A DNA stretch of 59,384 nt, from assembly GCA_028874995.1 (NCBI GenBank), contig JAPPGM010000064.1, positions 1 to 59,384 of the forward strand, written 5' to 3'. Each line of letters starts with the position of its first letter. Positions within the stretch are counted from its first letter, which is position 1. Positions 17,706-25,775 of the stretch are shown one piece after another. The stretch comes from Gemmatimonadota bacterium. Lineage in GTDB: Bacteria > Gemmatimonadota > Gemmatimonadetes > Longimicrobiales > Gaopeijiaceae. Below the pieces are notes generated by a model. That model did no database searches. It was not told the DNA's origin and saw only the letters and a list, made by a program, of their open reading frames with translations. Position numbers and translations under genes: made by a program.

Positions 17706-18713
17706 AAACGGCCGCCTTCGGTCGGTGTCGTCGGAGTGGGCGCTCTGGGGCAGCACCATGCGCGGGTGTTGCGCGACCTCGACGGCGCGACCTGTTCGGG
17801 CGTCTTCGACACGAACGCCGAACGCGCCCGGACGATCGGGAACAAACTCGGGGTCCGGGTCACGTCTTCCCGGAGGGAACTGTTCGATGCCAGCGACGCG
17901 GTGGTGGTGGCGGTGCCCACCACATCGCACGAGGCCGTCGCCCTCGACGCGATCCGCGCCGGCGTCCATGTGTTCGTCGAGAAGCCGATGGCACTGGGCA
18001 TCGGCGCGGCCGACCGCATGATCGCGGAAGCCGGCAGCGCGGGTGTGGTGCTGCAGGTGGGGCACGTCGAGAGGGTCAACCCCGCCGTGGTGGCCGCCAG
18101 GCCATTCCTCGAACGGCCCCTCTTCGTGGAATCGCACCGGCTGGCGCCGTTCACGCCCCGCTCGCTGGATGTCGCCGTGGTGCTGGACCTCATGATCCAC
18201 GATTTGGACCTGCTGTGCAGCCTCGTCGGCACGCCCGTGACCGAGTTGGCGGCGACCGGCGTCCCCGTGCTCACCCGCCACGTGGACATCGCCAACGCCC
18301 GGCTTGCCTTCGAGGGTGGGGCCGTCGCGAACCTCACCGCCAGCCGCGTATCCGTCACGCGGGTGCGGAAGCTGAGGGTCTGGCAGCACTCCGGCTACCT
18401 GTCGCTGGACCTGGCGGCCGGGCGGGGAGAATTCTACCGGCTCAAGGACGGGGTGTCGGTGCTGGACGGACCTTCCCTTCCCCCGGGCGTCCCGGCGCTG
18501 GACGGACTGGCCTCCATCGTGGAGCGCATCCCCGTGCTGGGCGACGGAACGGAACCGCTCGTAGCGGAGCTAGCGTCCTTCCGCGATGCCGTGCTGGGTC
18601 TGGCGCCGCCACTGGTAAGCGGCGAGGATGGACGGCGTGCACTCGAACTCTCTCTGGCAATCGAACAACAGATCGAGGACCATGTCGCTCATACGCGTTC
18701 GGCGTCAACGTAA
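17646..18713 (+). CDS. Gfo/Idh/MocA-family NAD(P)-dependent oxidoreductase (GnnA candidate)
   Basis: Rossmann dinucleotide fold SVGVVGVGALGQHHARVL, the family motif VFVEKPMALG and an HVERVNP segment after it, then the alpha/beta C-terminal domain. 355 aa. It sits between lpxA and lpxB, the place where Acidithiobacillus carries gnnA (UDP-GlcNAc 3-dehydrogenase) and gnnB (transaminase) for amide-linked lipid A. No gnnB is in this window. A role in lipid A sugar modification is therefore an inference; other nucleotide-sugar oxidations are possible. The first ~20 residues (MDRTIRAPGALRHRAGKAPR) are encoded by a dispersed repeat, and there is no alternative ATG, GTG or TTG before the glycine motif. 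Confidence 0.8.
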   Translation: MDRTIRAPGALRHRAGKAPRKRPPSVGVVGVGALGQHHARVLRDLDGATCSGVFDTNAERARTIGNKLGVRVTSSRRELFDASDAVVVAVPTTSHEAVALDAIRAGVHVFVEKPMALGIGAADRMIAEAGSAGVVLQVGHVERVNPAVVAARPFLERPLFVESHRLAPFTPRSLDVAVVLDLMIHDLDLLCSLVGTPVTELAATGVPVLTRHVDIANARLAFEGGAVANLTASRVSVTRVRKLRVWQHSGYLSLDLAAGRGEFYRLKDGVSVLDGPSLPPGVPALDGLASIVERIPVLGDGTEPLVAELASFRDAVLGLAPPLVSGEDGRRALELSLAIEQQIEDHVAHTRSAST

Positions 18714-18816
18714 GCGCGAGTGGATCGACGCGAAGAAGGGGAAGTCCCCGACCACGCTCGTCATCCTCCTCGCGGTCGTGCTCGCCATCATCTGGTACCT
18801 CGGGCGCGCCTTCTGA
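18682..18816 (+). CDS. Small single-span membrane protein (44 aa)
   Basis: ATG 18682 opens a 44-residue protein with a basic N-terminus (SLIRVRRQRKREWIDAKKGK) and one predicted membrane helix (TTLVILLAVVLAIIWYLGRAF). It overlaps the end of the oxidoreductase gene by 32 bases in another frame and precedes lpxB by 12 bases. The topology (Arg/Lys-rich cytoplasmic side, C-terminal helix) suggests an inner-membrane microprotein. No family is recognised. It may be an accessory to the lipid A enzymes, but only position supports that. Confidence 0.6.
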   Translation: MSLIRVRRQRKREWIDAKKGKSPTTLVILLAVVLAIIWYLGRAF

Positions 18817-18828
18817 ACCGGTAGCTTC

Positions 18829-19998
18829 TTGGCGCCCCAGCATGCGGCCGGCGGCACTCCCCGCCTCCGCAAGGTGATGATCCTGGCGGGCGAAGCATCC
18901 GGAGACGCGCACGGCGCCCGGGTCGCCCGCGAGATCCGTCGCCGCTGGCCGGGTGCGGAGATGGTGGGGCTGGGTGGCCAGGGGATGGCCGGGGAAGGCG
19001 TGCGGCTCCTCAGCGGACTGGACGACCTTGCCGTAATGGGGTTTGTGGAGGTGTTGCGGAGGGTGCCCTTCTTCCGGCGGCTGGAAAAGCGGCTGGTGCG
19101 TCTGCTACGGGAGGAACCGCCGGATCTGGTGATCCCCATCGACTATCCCGGCCTCAACCTGAGAATCGCCGCGCACGCGGCGAGGCTGGCGATACCGGTT
19201 CTCTACTACATCGGGCCCCAGGTGTGGGCGTGGAGGGCGGGGCGCGCGGAGCGACTGTCCCGGCTTGCGGGCCGGATCGCCGTCATCCTGCCGTTCGAGG
19301 CTCCCCTCTATCGTGCGCACGGAGGTCGTGCCCATTTCGTCGGCCATCCCCTGCTGGATACGGAAACCGATGCCGACCCCGCCTCGCTCGCCCGCGGTCT
19401 CGGTGTCGAGCCGGGAAGACCCGTTCTGGCGCTCTTCCCCGGGTCGCGCGCGCAGGAACTGCGACGCCACGCCGACCCCTTCGCCGGGACGGCTCATGAG
19501 CTTCAGGGACGTATGCCGGATCTGGCGGTCATCGTCAGCAAGGTCTCCTCCCTGCCCGATTCCGCCTATCGGTCGTTTCCCTTTCCCACAACCGAAGACG
19601 CCCACGCGCTTCGGGCGCTCGCCACCGCCGGACTCGTCAAGTCGGGCACCAGCACGCTGGAAGCCGCCCTGGCCGAAATGCCCTTCGCGGTCGCGTACAT
19701 CACCCATCCGGTGACGTACTTCCTGGCCCGGCGGCTGGTGCGGGTTCCACACGTCGCCCTGGCCAATCTGGTCGCGGGAGACCGGGTCGTGCCCGAGTTC
19801 ATCCAGCGAGACATGAAGCCCGTCGTGGTGGCCGACGCCCTGGAGCCCCTCCTCGACCGATCGTCCGCGGAGCGCGGGGCCATGATTACCGGCTTGCGCA
19901 AGATACGTCGGGAGTTGGGGTCGCCCGGCGCTTCCGCGAGAATGGTGGATCTGGCGGAGGAACTGCTGCGGGAAACAGCGGCTGGCGCGGGGAACTGA
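18829..19998 (+). CDS. lpxB: LpxB, lipid-A-disaccharide synthase
   Basis: Condenses UDP-2,3-diacyl-GlcN with lipid X. GT-B fold family GT19 signatures: ILAGEASGDAHGARV at the N-terminus, VIPIDYPGLNLR, YYIGPQVWAWRAGRAERL, HFVGHPLLD, LALFPGSRAQELRRH and KSGTSTLEAAL. 389 aa. The annotated start is TTG 18829; GTG 18874 or ATG 18877 directly before ILAGE would give a more usual N-terminus. It is followed with one-base overlap by lpxK. Confidence 0.94.
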   Translation: MAPQHAAGGTPRLRKVMILAGEASGDAHGARVAREIRRRWPGAEMVGLGGQGMAGEGVRLLSGLDDLAVMGFVEVLRRVPFFRRLEKRLVRLLREEPPDLVIPIDYPGLNLRIAAHAARLAIPVLYYIGPQVWAWRAGRAERLSRLAGRIAVILPFEAPLYRAHGGRAHFVGHPLLDTETDADPASLARGLGVEPGRPVLALFPGSRAQELRRHADPFAGTAHELQGRMPDLAVIVSKVSSLPDSAYRSFPFPTTEDAHALRALATAGLVKSGTSTLEAALAEMPFAVAYITHPVTYFLARRLVRVPHVALANLVAGDRVVPEFIQRDMKPVVVADALEPLLDRSSAERGAMITGLRKIRRELGSPGASARMVDLAEELLRETAAGAGN

Positions 19999-21008
19999 TG
20001 GCGGCGCGCCTGCGAGGTCTCGTGACGGAACTCTGGGCCGGCGACGAGCCGCGACCCTCCACCCGTCTGCTCGGCCTGGCGCTGACGCCCGTGGAGGTGG
20101 CGTTCCGGATCGCCGTCGCGGCGCGGGGCCGCTGGTACGACCGCAGAAGGCTGCCCGGGCCATCGATCCCGGTCGTGTCGGTCGGGAACCTGACCGTGGG
20201 AGGAACGGGTAAGACGCCCGTCTTACATTGGCTTGGGGACTGGTTTCGGGCGAAAGGGGTTCAAGCGGCCGTGGTCGTGCGGGGATACGGTGATGACGAG
20301 GTGGCCCTGTACCGGCGGTGGTTCGGGGAGAGAGCCGTGTTCGCGGGCCCGGACCGGCGCGCGGGGGTCCGGACGGCCGCGGAGCGCGGGTACCGGCTCG
20401 CGCTGCTGGACGACGGGTTCCAGCATCGCCGCCTGGCGCGAACGGTGGACATCCTCCTGGTGGCGGCCGAAGATCCCTGGCGGATACGCATGATTCCACG
20501 TGGCCCGTACCGTGAGCCTCTCCGCGCGGTCGGCCGCGCCACGCACGTGCTGCTGACCCGTCGCGCGGCCGCCGGCCGAATCGCCAAGGCCTGGAAGGAG
20601 AGACTGGCCCGGCTCGCGCCCGGAGTGTCGGTCGTGCATCTGGAACTGACCATGGGTGGGTGGAGGGACCTGGCCGGCAAACCGGCGAACGCGCCCCGCG
20701 AAGACGTGTTGGCGGTTTGCGCGATCGCCCGCCCCCGCGCGTTCGCGGCCGGACTGGGGGAGCTCCTGCCCACGGCGCGAATCGAGCTTGCCTCCTACCC
20801 GGACCACCACGAATACACGGCCGAAGACGTGGCCTCGCTGCTCGCGCGCCGCAACGGCCGGACGGTCGTCTGCACGGACAAGGACGCCGTGAAGCTGGCC
20901 CGCCACCGCGAGCTCGCCGACCACGCTGTGTCCGTGGGTCTTCGCGTAGATGGCGAACCCGCCGGGGCGCTCCTTGCGGCTCTGACAGAGGTGGCCGAGA
21001 GGCTGTGA
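19998..21008 (+). CDS. lpxK: LpxK, tetraacyldisaccharide 4'-kinase
   Basis: Membrane-associated kinase that phosphorylates the 4' position of the lipid A disaccharide. P-loop VGNLTVGGTGKTP, LALLDDGFQHRRLARTVDI and VCTDKDAVKL are conserved family features. 336 aa. ATG 19998 overlaps the lpxB stop (TGATG) and the stop overlaps rlmH (GTGA). No Kdo transferase lies between lpxB and lpxK in this window. Confidence 0.94.
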   Translation: MAARLRGLVTELWAGDEPRPSTRLLGLALTPVEVAFRIAVAARGRWYDRRRLPGPSIPVVSVGNLTVGGTGKTPVLHWLGDWFRAKGVQAAVVVRGYGDDEVALYRRWFGERAVFAGPDRRAGVRTAAERGYRLALLDDGFQHRRLARTVDILLVAAEDPWRIRMIPRGPYREPLRAVGRATHVLLTRRAAAGRIAKAWKERLARLAPGVSVVHLELTMGGWRDLAGKPANAPREDVLAVCAIARPRAFAAGLGELLPTARIELASYPDHHEYTAEDVASLLARRNGRTVVCTDKDAVKLARHRELADHAVSVGLRVDGEPAGALLAALTEVAERL

Positions 21009-21469
21009 AGATCTCGGTCGTGGTGGTCGGCCGCGCGGGCTCTCTCGGCTCGGCGATCCGTGAGTACGAGGCGCGTGCGGCACGATACTGGCGGTTGGAA
21101 GTGGTCGAGGTGCGCCAGGGGCGCGGCAGTGTGGCGGACGACGTCATGCGCAGGGAAGCCGGCAACATCAGGGCCCGGTTGCGCCGGGGGTTCGACCGGG
21201 TGGCCGTGACGCGCGAGGGCCGGCGGTTCTCGTCGGCCGAGCTGGCCCGGTGGCTCGAAGGGGTTGCGCGGACCCCGGCCAAAGGTGTCCACTTTCTCGT
21301 CGGTGGAGCGTTCGGGCTCGACCCCGACCTGAAGGAGGAGTGCGGGCTGCGTCTCTCCCTGTCGTCCTTTACGCTTCCCCATGACTTCGCCAGGCTGGTG
21401 CTGGCCGAACAGCTCTACCGGGCCGGTACGATTCTTGGAAACCAACCCTACCACAAGGGATCACGGTGA
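21005..21469 (+). CDS. rlmH: RlmH, 23S rRNA pseudouridine-1915 N3-methyltransferase
   Basis: SPOUT methyltransferase acting on m3-Psi1915 of 23S rRNA in the assembled 70S ribosome. 154 aa, standard size. Conserved LVGGAFGLDP loop and the terminal knot segment FTLPHDFARLVLAEQLYRAG followed by YHKG. GTG 21005 overlaps lpxK by four bases; the frame is open much further upstream but that part has no homology. Confidence 0.95.
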   Translation: MKISVVVVGRAGSLGSAIREYEARAARYWRLEVVEVRQGRGSVADDVMRREAGNIRARLRRGFDRVAVTREGRRFSSAELARWLEGVARTPAKGVHFLVGGAFGLDPDLKEECGLRLSLSSFTLPHDFARLVLAEQLYRAGTILGNQPYHKGSR

Positions 21470-21476
21470 GACGAAA

Positions 21477-22220
21477 GTGAGCCGGAAGCCATGGTTCCGC
21501 GACTGGTTCGGCAGCGAGTATCTGGCACTCTATCCTCATCGCGATCGTGCCGAGGGGCGGCGTGCCGTCCGACTCCTGCGGCGAGCGACCGGTCTCGGCC
21601 CGGGTACGCGGGTTCTGGACGTGGGATGCGGGCCGGGCCGGCACCTGGCGGAGATGCAACGCATCGGCTACCGCGCCACGGGGCTGGACCTGTCGCCGCG
21701 CATGCTCGAAGCGGCCCGGGCCGCGATCCCCGATTGCGCGCTGGTTCGAGCCGACATGCGGCGCCTCCCCTTTCGGGCCGCCAGCTTCGACGTGGTGACG
21801 TCCTATTTCACCTCGTTCGGCTACTTCGAGCACGAGGACGACGACCTCGGGGCGTTGTTGGAGGCACGGAGGCTGCTCAGGGTGGGGGGGTGGTATCTGC
21901 TCGACTTTCTGAACGCCGCCGAGGTCGTGGCGCATTTGAAAACCCTGGACCGCCGAAGCGTCTCGGGGATGCAGGTCGTTCAGGAGCGCCGCATTGCCGA
22001 CGGCGGCCGCGTGATCGAGAAGCGAATCCGAATCGTGGCCCAGAACGATGCACCGAAACGGGAGTTCGTCGAGCGCGTGCGGCTGTACCGCCCGGAGGAT
22101 CTCAACTCCATGCTGGTACGCGCCGGGCTGACTCCGGGACCCACCTTCGGAGGCTACGACCAGTCACCGTTCTCGGTCGGGTCGCCCCGCTATATCGTGC
22201 TGGCCGGAGCGGCCGGGTGA
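21477..22220 (+). CDS. Class I SAM-dependent methyltransferase
   Basis: Rossmann methyltransferase fold: motif I VLDVGCGPGRHL, TGLDLSPRML, VRADMRRLPFRAASFDVV (motif II/III) and a C-terminal strand region. 247 aa from GTG 21477, seven bases after rlmH; the frame is open upstream inside rlmH but without homology. The substrate is not evident. Placement in the tail of the lipid A operon next to bshC gives no firm clue. Confidence 0.75.
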   Translation: MSRKPWFRDWFGSEYLALYPHRDRAEGRRAVRLLRRATGLGPGTRVLDVGCGPGRHLAEMQRIGYRATGLDLSPRMLEAARAAIPDCALVRADMRRLPFRAASFDVVTSYFTSFGYFEHEDDDLGALLEARRLLRVGGWYLLDFLNAAEVVAHLKTLDRRSVSGMQVVQERRIADGGRVIEKRIRIVAQNDAPKREFVERVRLYRPEDLNSMLVRAGLTPGPTFGGYDQSPFSVGSPRYIVLAGAAG

Positions 22221-22275
22221 CCGCGCGGAATCCGCTGCCCCCGGGGCGTGGGGGCGCAACGCGGGCTCCGGCCCG

Positions 22276-23910
22276 ATGAAGCTGCTGCCCCGGCCGCTGG
22301 GCGGATCGCACCTGGCGAAGGACTACCTGGCCGGGGTCGAAGCCGCCAGGGATTTCTACCGCGGCTCGCCGTTCCGCGCCGAAACCTACCGGCACAAGGC
22401 CGATGAGCTGGATCTGGCACGGGGCCCCGACACCTTCGCCACTGCCGAGCAGGTGATCCGGCCGACGGGACCGGACGGGGCGGAGTTGCTCCGCCGGGTC
22501 ACGGCCCAGGGCGGGTACTTCGTCACCACCGGGCAGCAGCCCGGACTCTTCGGCGGGCCCCTGTACAGCCTGTACAAGGCGCTCACCGCCGTGAAGCTCG
22601 CCGGAGAGCTGGCGGGAGTGCTGGCCCGGCCCGTCATGCCCCTCTTCTGGGTGGCCTCCGACGATCACGACTGGGAGGAAGCGAACCACACTCTTGTCGT
22701 GGACGGGTCCAACCGGCTGGTGCGCCTGACGCTGGGCGCCGCCGCGGAGGGACCCCCTCGCCCTCTGGCGCGTACGCCCGTTGGCGCCGCCGTCGAGGAA
22801 GCCCTGGGCCGGCTTTCCCACGCGTTTCCCCCGAACGAGTTCCACACGCGCCACATGGCCCGGCTCCGCGATGCCTACAGACCGGAGGCCACGATGGCCT
22901 CGGCCTTCTCGGATGTCATGTCGTGGCTTCTGCGGGAGACGCCGATCGGGCTGGTCGATGCCGGCCACCCCTGGCTGAAGGAGGCCTGCAGGTCCGTCTT
23001 TCGCGCCGAAGCGGAAGACCCGATGGCCAGCGAGACCGTTCTGGAGAGGACCGCCGGTGGCCTGCTGAGGTGCGGGTATGGACTGCAGGTGCCGTTGATC
23101 CCCGGCGCCACCAATCTTCTTCTCGATCTGCGGGACGGCCGTGAACGGCTGCAGAGGACGGACGGGGGATTCCTGCTCAGACGGTCCGGCAGGAAACTCT
23201 CGCGGCGCCGGGTCCTCGATCTCATCGAAGACGATCCGCAGGCCGTTTCGCCCAACGTGCTTCTCCGCCCGGTGGTCGAGAGCCTTCTCTTTCCCACGCT
23301 GGCCTACGTCGGCGGGCCCGGCGAGCTGGCGTATTTCGCGCAACTGCGCGGTCTGTTCCGCCGCCACGGCACCGACATGCCCGTGGTGGCTCCGCGCGGG
23401 TCGCTGCTGGTGGTGGAGAGCAAGGTGGCCAAGGTCCTGGACAAGTTCGGGCTCGGAGTCGACGACGTGCGCGACCTGGAAGCCCTTCTGAGCCGCTTCG
23501 CGCGCGACCGTCTTCCGGAGGACGTACGGGACGCGGCCGGCCGTTGGCGCGGGGCCGTCGAGGCGCTGGGCGGAGAGCTGGCCGATGCCGCGGCCGCGGT
23601 CGATCCCGTACTGCGCGGCGCGGTCATGAAAGCCAGGAACTCCAGCCTGGCCGCTCTCGGATCACTGGAGAAGAAGATCGTTCGGGCGGTCAAGCGCAAC
23701 GCCGAAACGACCCGGGTTCAGATCGCCAAGGCACAGGTCAACCTGTGGCCGGAGGGAAAGCCCCAGGACAGGGTTCTGTGCCCGCTGCAGTACCTGATGA
23801 AGTACGGACCGGAATTCCCCGCGCTCGCGATTCGACGAATCCCCGTCCAACTCCACCGGTCCCGGGCGGACGGGGATTTTGGCACCCCGGGCACGGACAG
23901 CGTAGCTTAG
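22276..23910 (+). CDS. bshC: BshC, putative bacillithiol synthase (cysteine ligase)
   Basis: Adds cysteine to GlcN-malate in bacillithiol synthesis. Family hallmarks are clear: TGQQPGLFGGPLYSLYKAL, FWVASDDHDWEEANH near residues 130-145 and PVVESLLFPTLAYVGGPGEL in the later part; a coiled-coil segment is in the C-terminal third. 544 aa, normal. bshA and bshB are not in the window. Presence in a diderm suggests bacillithiol rather than glutathione as the main thiol, consistent with Gemmatimonadota or Bacteroidota. Confidence 0.9.
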   Translation: MKLLPRPLGGSHLAKDYLAGVEAARDFYRGSPFRAETYRHKADELDLARGPDTFATAEQVIRPTGPDGAELLRRVTAQGGYFVTTGQQPGLFGGPLYSLYKALTAVKLAGELAGVLARPVMPLFWVASDDHDWEEANHTLVVDGSNRLVRLTLGAAAEGPPRPLARTPVGAAVEEALGRLSHAFPPNEFHTRHMARLRDAYRPEATMASAFSDVMSWLLRETPIGLVDAGHPWLKEACRSVFRAEAEDPMASETVLERTAGGLLRCGYGLQVPLIPGATNLLLDLRDGRERLQRTDGGFLLRRSGRKLSRRRVLDLIEDDPQAVSPNVLLRPVVESLLFPTLAYVGGPGELAYFAQLRGLFRRHGTDMPVVAPRGSLLVVESKVAKVLDKFGLGVDDVRDLEALLSRFARDRLPEDVRDAAGRWRGAVEALGGELADAAAAVDPVLRGAVMKARNSSLAALGSLEKKIVRAVKRNAETTRVQIAKAQVNLWPEGKPQDRVLCPLQYLMKYGPEFPALAIRRIPVQLHRSRADGDFGTPGTDSVA

Positions 23911-23915
23911 TCTCT

Positions 23916-24209
23916 ATGGTTCCGTTGATCGTGGTTCTGGTGCTTCTCATCCCCATCCTTGCGATCGTGCTCGATTCGGACGTGGGCAAAGCGATCGCCA
24001 GGCGGCTGGAGCGTGGGAAACGGGCACGGGACGACAGCGGGGCGCATGACCGCCTCGTGTATCTGGAGAGTGAACTGGAGCGTCTCGGGAAGGAGGTGGG
24101 CCGCCTTGAGGAGGAAAGCCGGTTCCTCCACAGGCTGCTCGCCGAGCACACCGATCCCGATGCACTTCCACCCAGCGGCGGTGCCAGGACCTCCGACCCG
24201 GAATCGTAG
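23916..24209 (+). CDS. Small membrane-anchored coiled-coil protein (97 aa)
   Basis: ATG 23916, five bases after bshC. One N-terminal membrane helix (MVPLIVVLVLLIPILAIVL) is followed by a basic stretch and a heptad-like helix YLESELERLGKEVGRLEEES. The layout resembles PspB or LapA-like small envelope proteins, but no signature motif supports either name. It is followed by murJ after six bases, so it belongs to the same transcription unit. Confidence 0.65.
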   Translation: MVPLIVVLVLLIPILAIVLDSDVGKAIARRLERGKRARDDSGAHDRLVYLESELERLGKEVGRLEEESRFLHRLLAEHTDPDALPPSGGARTSDPES

Positions 24210-24215
24210 CAGTCC

Positions 24216-25775
24216 TTGGCGGCTTCCAGGGTAGCAGCGGGTATTCTCGTCAGCCGGATCTTCGGGTTCGTGCGTGATATCGTTTTCGCGCACCACTTCG
24301 GGACCGGAGCGCTCGCGGACGCATGGCGGGCGGCCCTCCGCATTCCGAACGTGCTGCAGAACCTGCTCGGCGAAGGCACGCTGAGCGCTTCGTTCATCCC
24401 GGTTTACGTGCGCCTTCTGGAGGAGGGGCGTGAGGAGGCAGCGGGACGGGCGGCGGGGGCCGTGCTGGGCCTCCTGGCCACCGTCGCGGGGGCGCTGGCA
24501 GCGTTGGGAGTCTGGGCGGCTCCGTGGCTGGCAACGCTGGTCGCCACCGGTTTCGAAGGCGACGGCCGGGCCGGCATCCTGGCGTCGCTGCTCCGCATTC
24601 TCTTCCCCATGACGGCCGTGCTCGTCGTATCGGCGTGGGCGCTGGGCATCCTGAACAGCCACCGGCGTTTCTTCGTGTCCTACGTGGCCCCCGCGCTCTG
24701 GAACCTGGCCATGATCGTGGCAGTGGTCGGGGCGGCGGGGCGGGGGGTCTTCGGCGCGGACCTGATCTTCGCCATGGCGTGGGGCGCGCTGGCGGGCGGC
24801 GTCCTTCAGCTCCTCTTCCAGCTTCCGTTCCTGCTTCGGTTTCTGAAACATGTCGTGCCCTCGCTGAGCACCCGGATCACGGGGGTGCGCGAGATCGTGA
24901 CGAATTTCGTGCCGGTGTTCGCAGCTCGCGGAGCGGTCAACCTGAGTGCGCTCGTCGACACGAACCTCGCCTCGCGGCTCAGCACCGGAGCCGTCGGGAT
25001 CATGGGTTACGCGCAGCTGCTGTACCTTCTCCCCGTCTCGCTCTTCGGCATGTCGGTCGCGGCCGCCGAATTGCCCGAACTGTCCCGCGACCGGACCGCG
25101 GGGGTGAAGGCGGTGCGGGAAAGGACCGAGCGCGCGGTGGAGACGGTGCTCTTCTGGCTGATCCCGATCACTGCGGGTTACATCGTTTTCCGCGAGGAGG
25201 TCATGGCCATCTACCGCACGGGGGGAGCCTTCGGGGAGACGGACGCGATCGCCACGGGGCTGGTGCTGGCCGCCTACGCCGTCGGTCTGCCCGCATCGGG
25301 GACTTCCCGCGTCCTCTCGTCGGCCTTCTTCGCGCTGGGAAACACCCGGACTCCCGCCCGAATCGCCTACGCGCGGATCACGGTCTCGGCGGCCGTGGGG
25401 ATAGCGCTCATGTTTCCCCTCGATCGCGTGACCGTGGGCGAACCGGGGCTGGAACTGGGGCTGGGGGCGGCGGGGCTGGCGGCGGGTGCGTCGCTGGGAG
25501 CATGGCTGGAGTTGGCGTTGCTGAGACACAACCTGGCACGGCAACTCTCCGGTGGGTCGCTGGGCGGTTCCCGTCTTGCGCGCTGTCTGGTGGCGACCCT
25601 GGTGGCAACGGCGGTGGGACTGGTGCCCAAGCTGCTGCTTCCACCCGTGCAACCGGCTCTCGCCGCGGCGGCCACGATTCTGCCCGTGGCGGTCGCGTAC
25701 CTGTGGGTCGCGCACGCCCTGGGAGCATCGCCCGAGAGCTTGCGGCGGCTGTACCGGCGGGGATGGAGGCGATGA
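24216..25775 (+). CDS. murJ: MurJ, lipid II flippase
   Basis: MOP-superfamily flippase moving lipid II across the inner membrane for peptidoglycan synthesis. The signature opening SRIFGFVRDIVFAHHFG, RIPNVLQNLLGEGTLSASF and about 14 hydrophobic segments are visible. 519 aa. TTG 24216 is the only start compatible with the conserved N-terminus. Its TGA overlaps the uvrC ATG. Confidence 0.93.
   Translation: MAASRVAAGILVSRIFGFVRDIVFAHHFGTGALADAWRAALRIPNVLQNLLGEGTLSASFIPVYVRLLEEGREEAAGRAAGAVLGLLATVAGALAALGVWAAPWLATLVATGFEGDGRAGILASLLRILFPMTAVLVVSAWALGILNSHRRFFVSYVAPALWNLAMIVAVVGAAGRGVFGADLIFAMAWGALAGGVLQLLFQLPFLLRFLKHVVPSLSTRITGVREIVTNFVPVFAARGAVNLSALVDTNLASRLSTGAVGIMGYAQLLYLLPVSLFGMSVAAAELPELSRDRTAGVKAVRERTERAVETVLFWLIPITAGYIVFREEVMAIYRTGGAFGETDAIATGLVLAAYAVGLPASGTSRVLSSAFFALGNTRTPARIAYARITVSAAVGIALMFPLDRVTVGEPGLELGLGAAGLAAGASLGAWLELALLRHNLARQLSGGSLGGSRLARCLVATLVATAVGLVPKLLLPPVQPALAAAATILPVAVAYLWVAHALGASPESLRRLYRRGWRR

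Noticed and set aside
19105-21282. 725-codon minus-strand frame
   Set aside because: Antisense to lpxB and lpxK; Arg/Pro-rich shadow translation.
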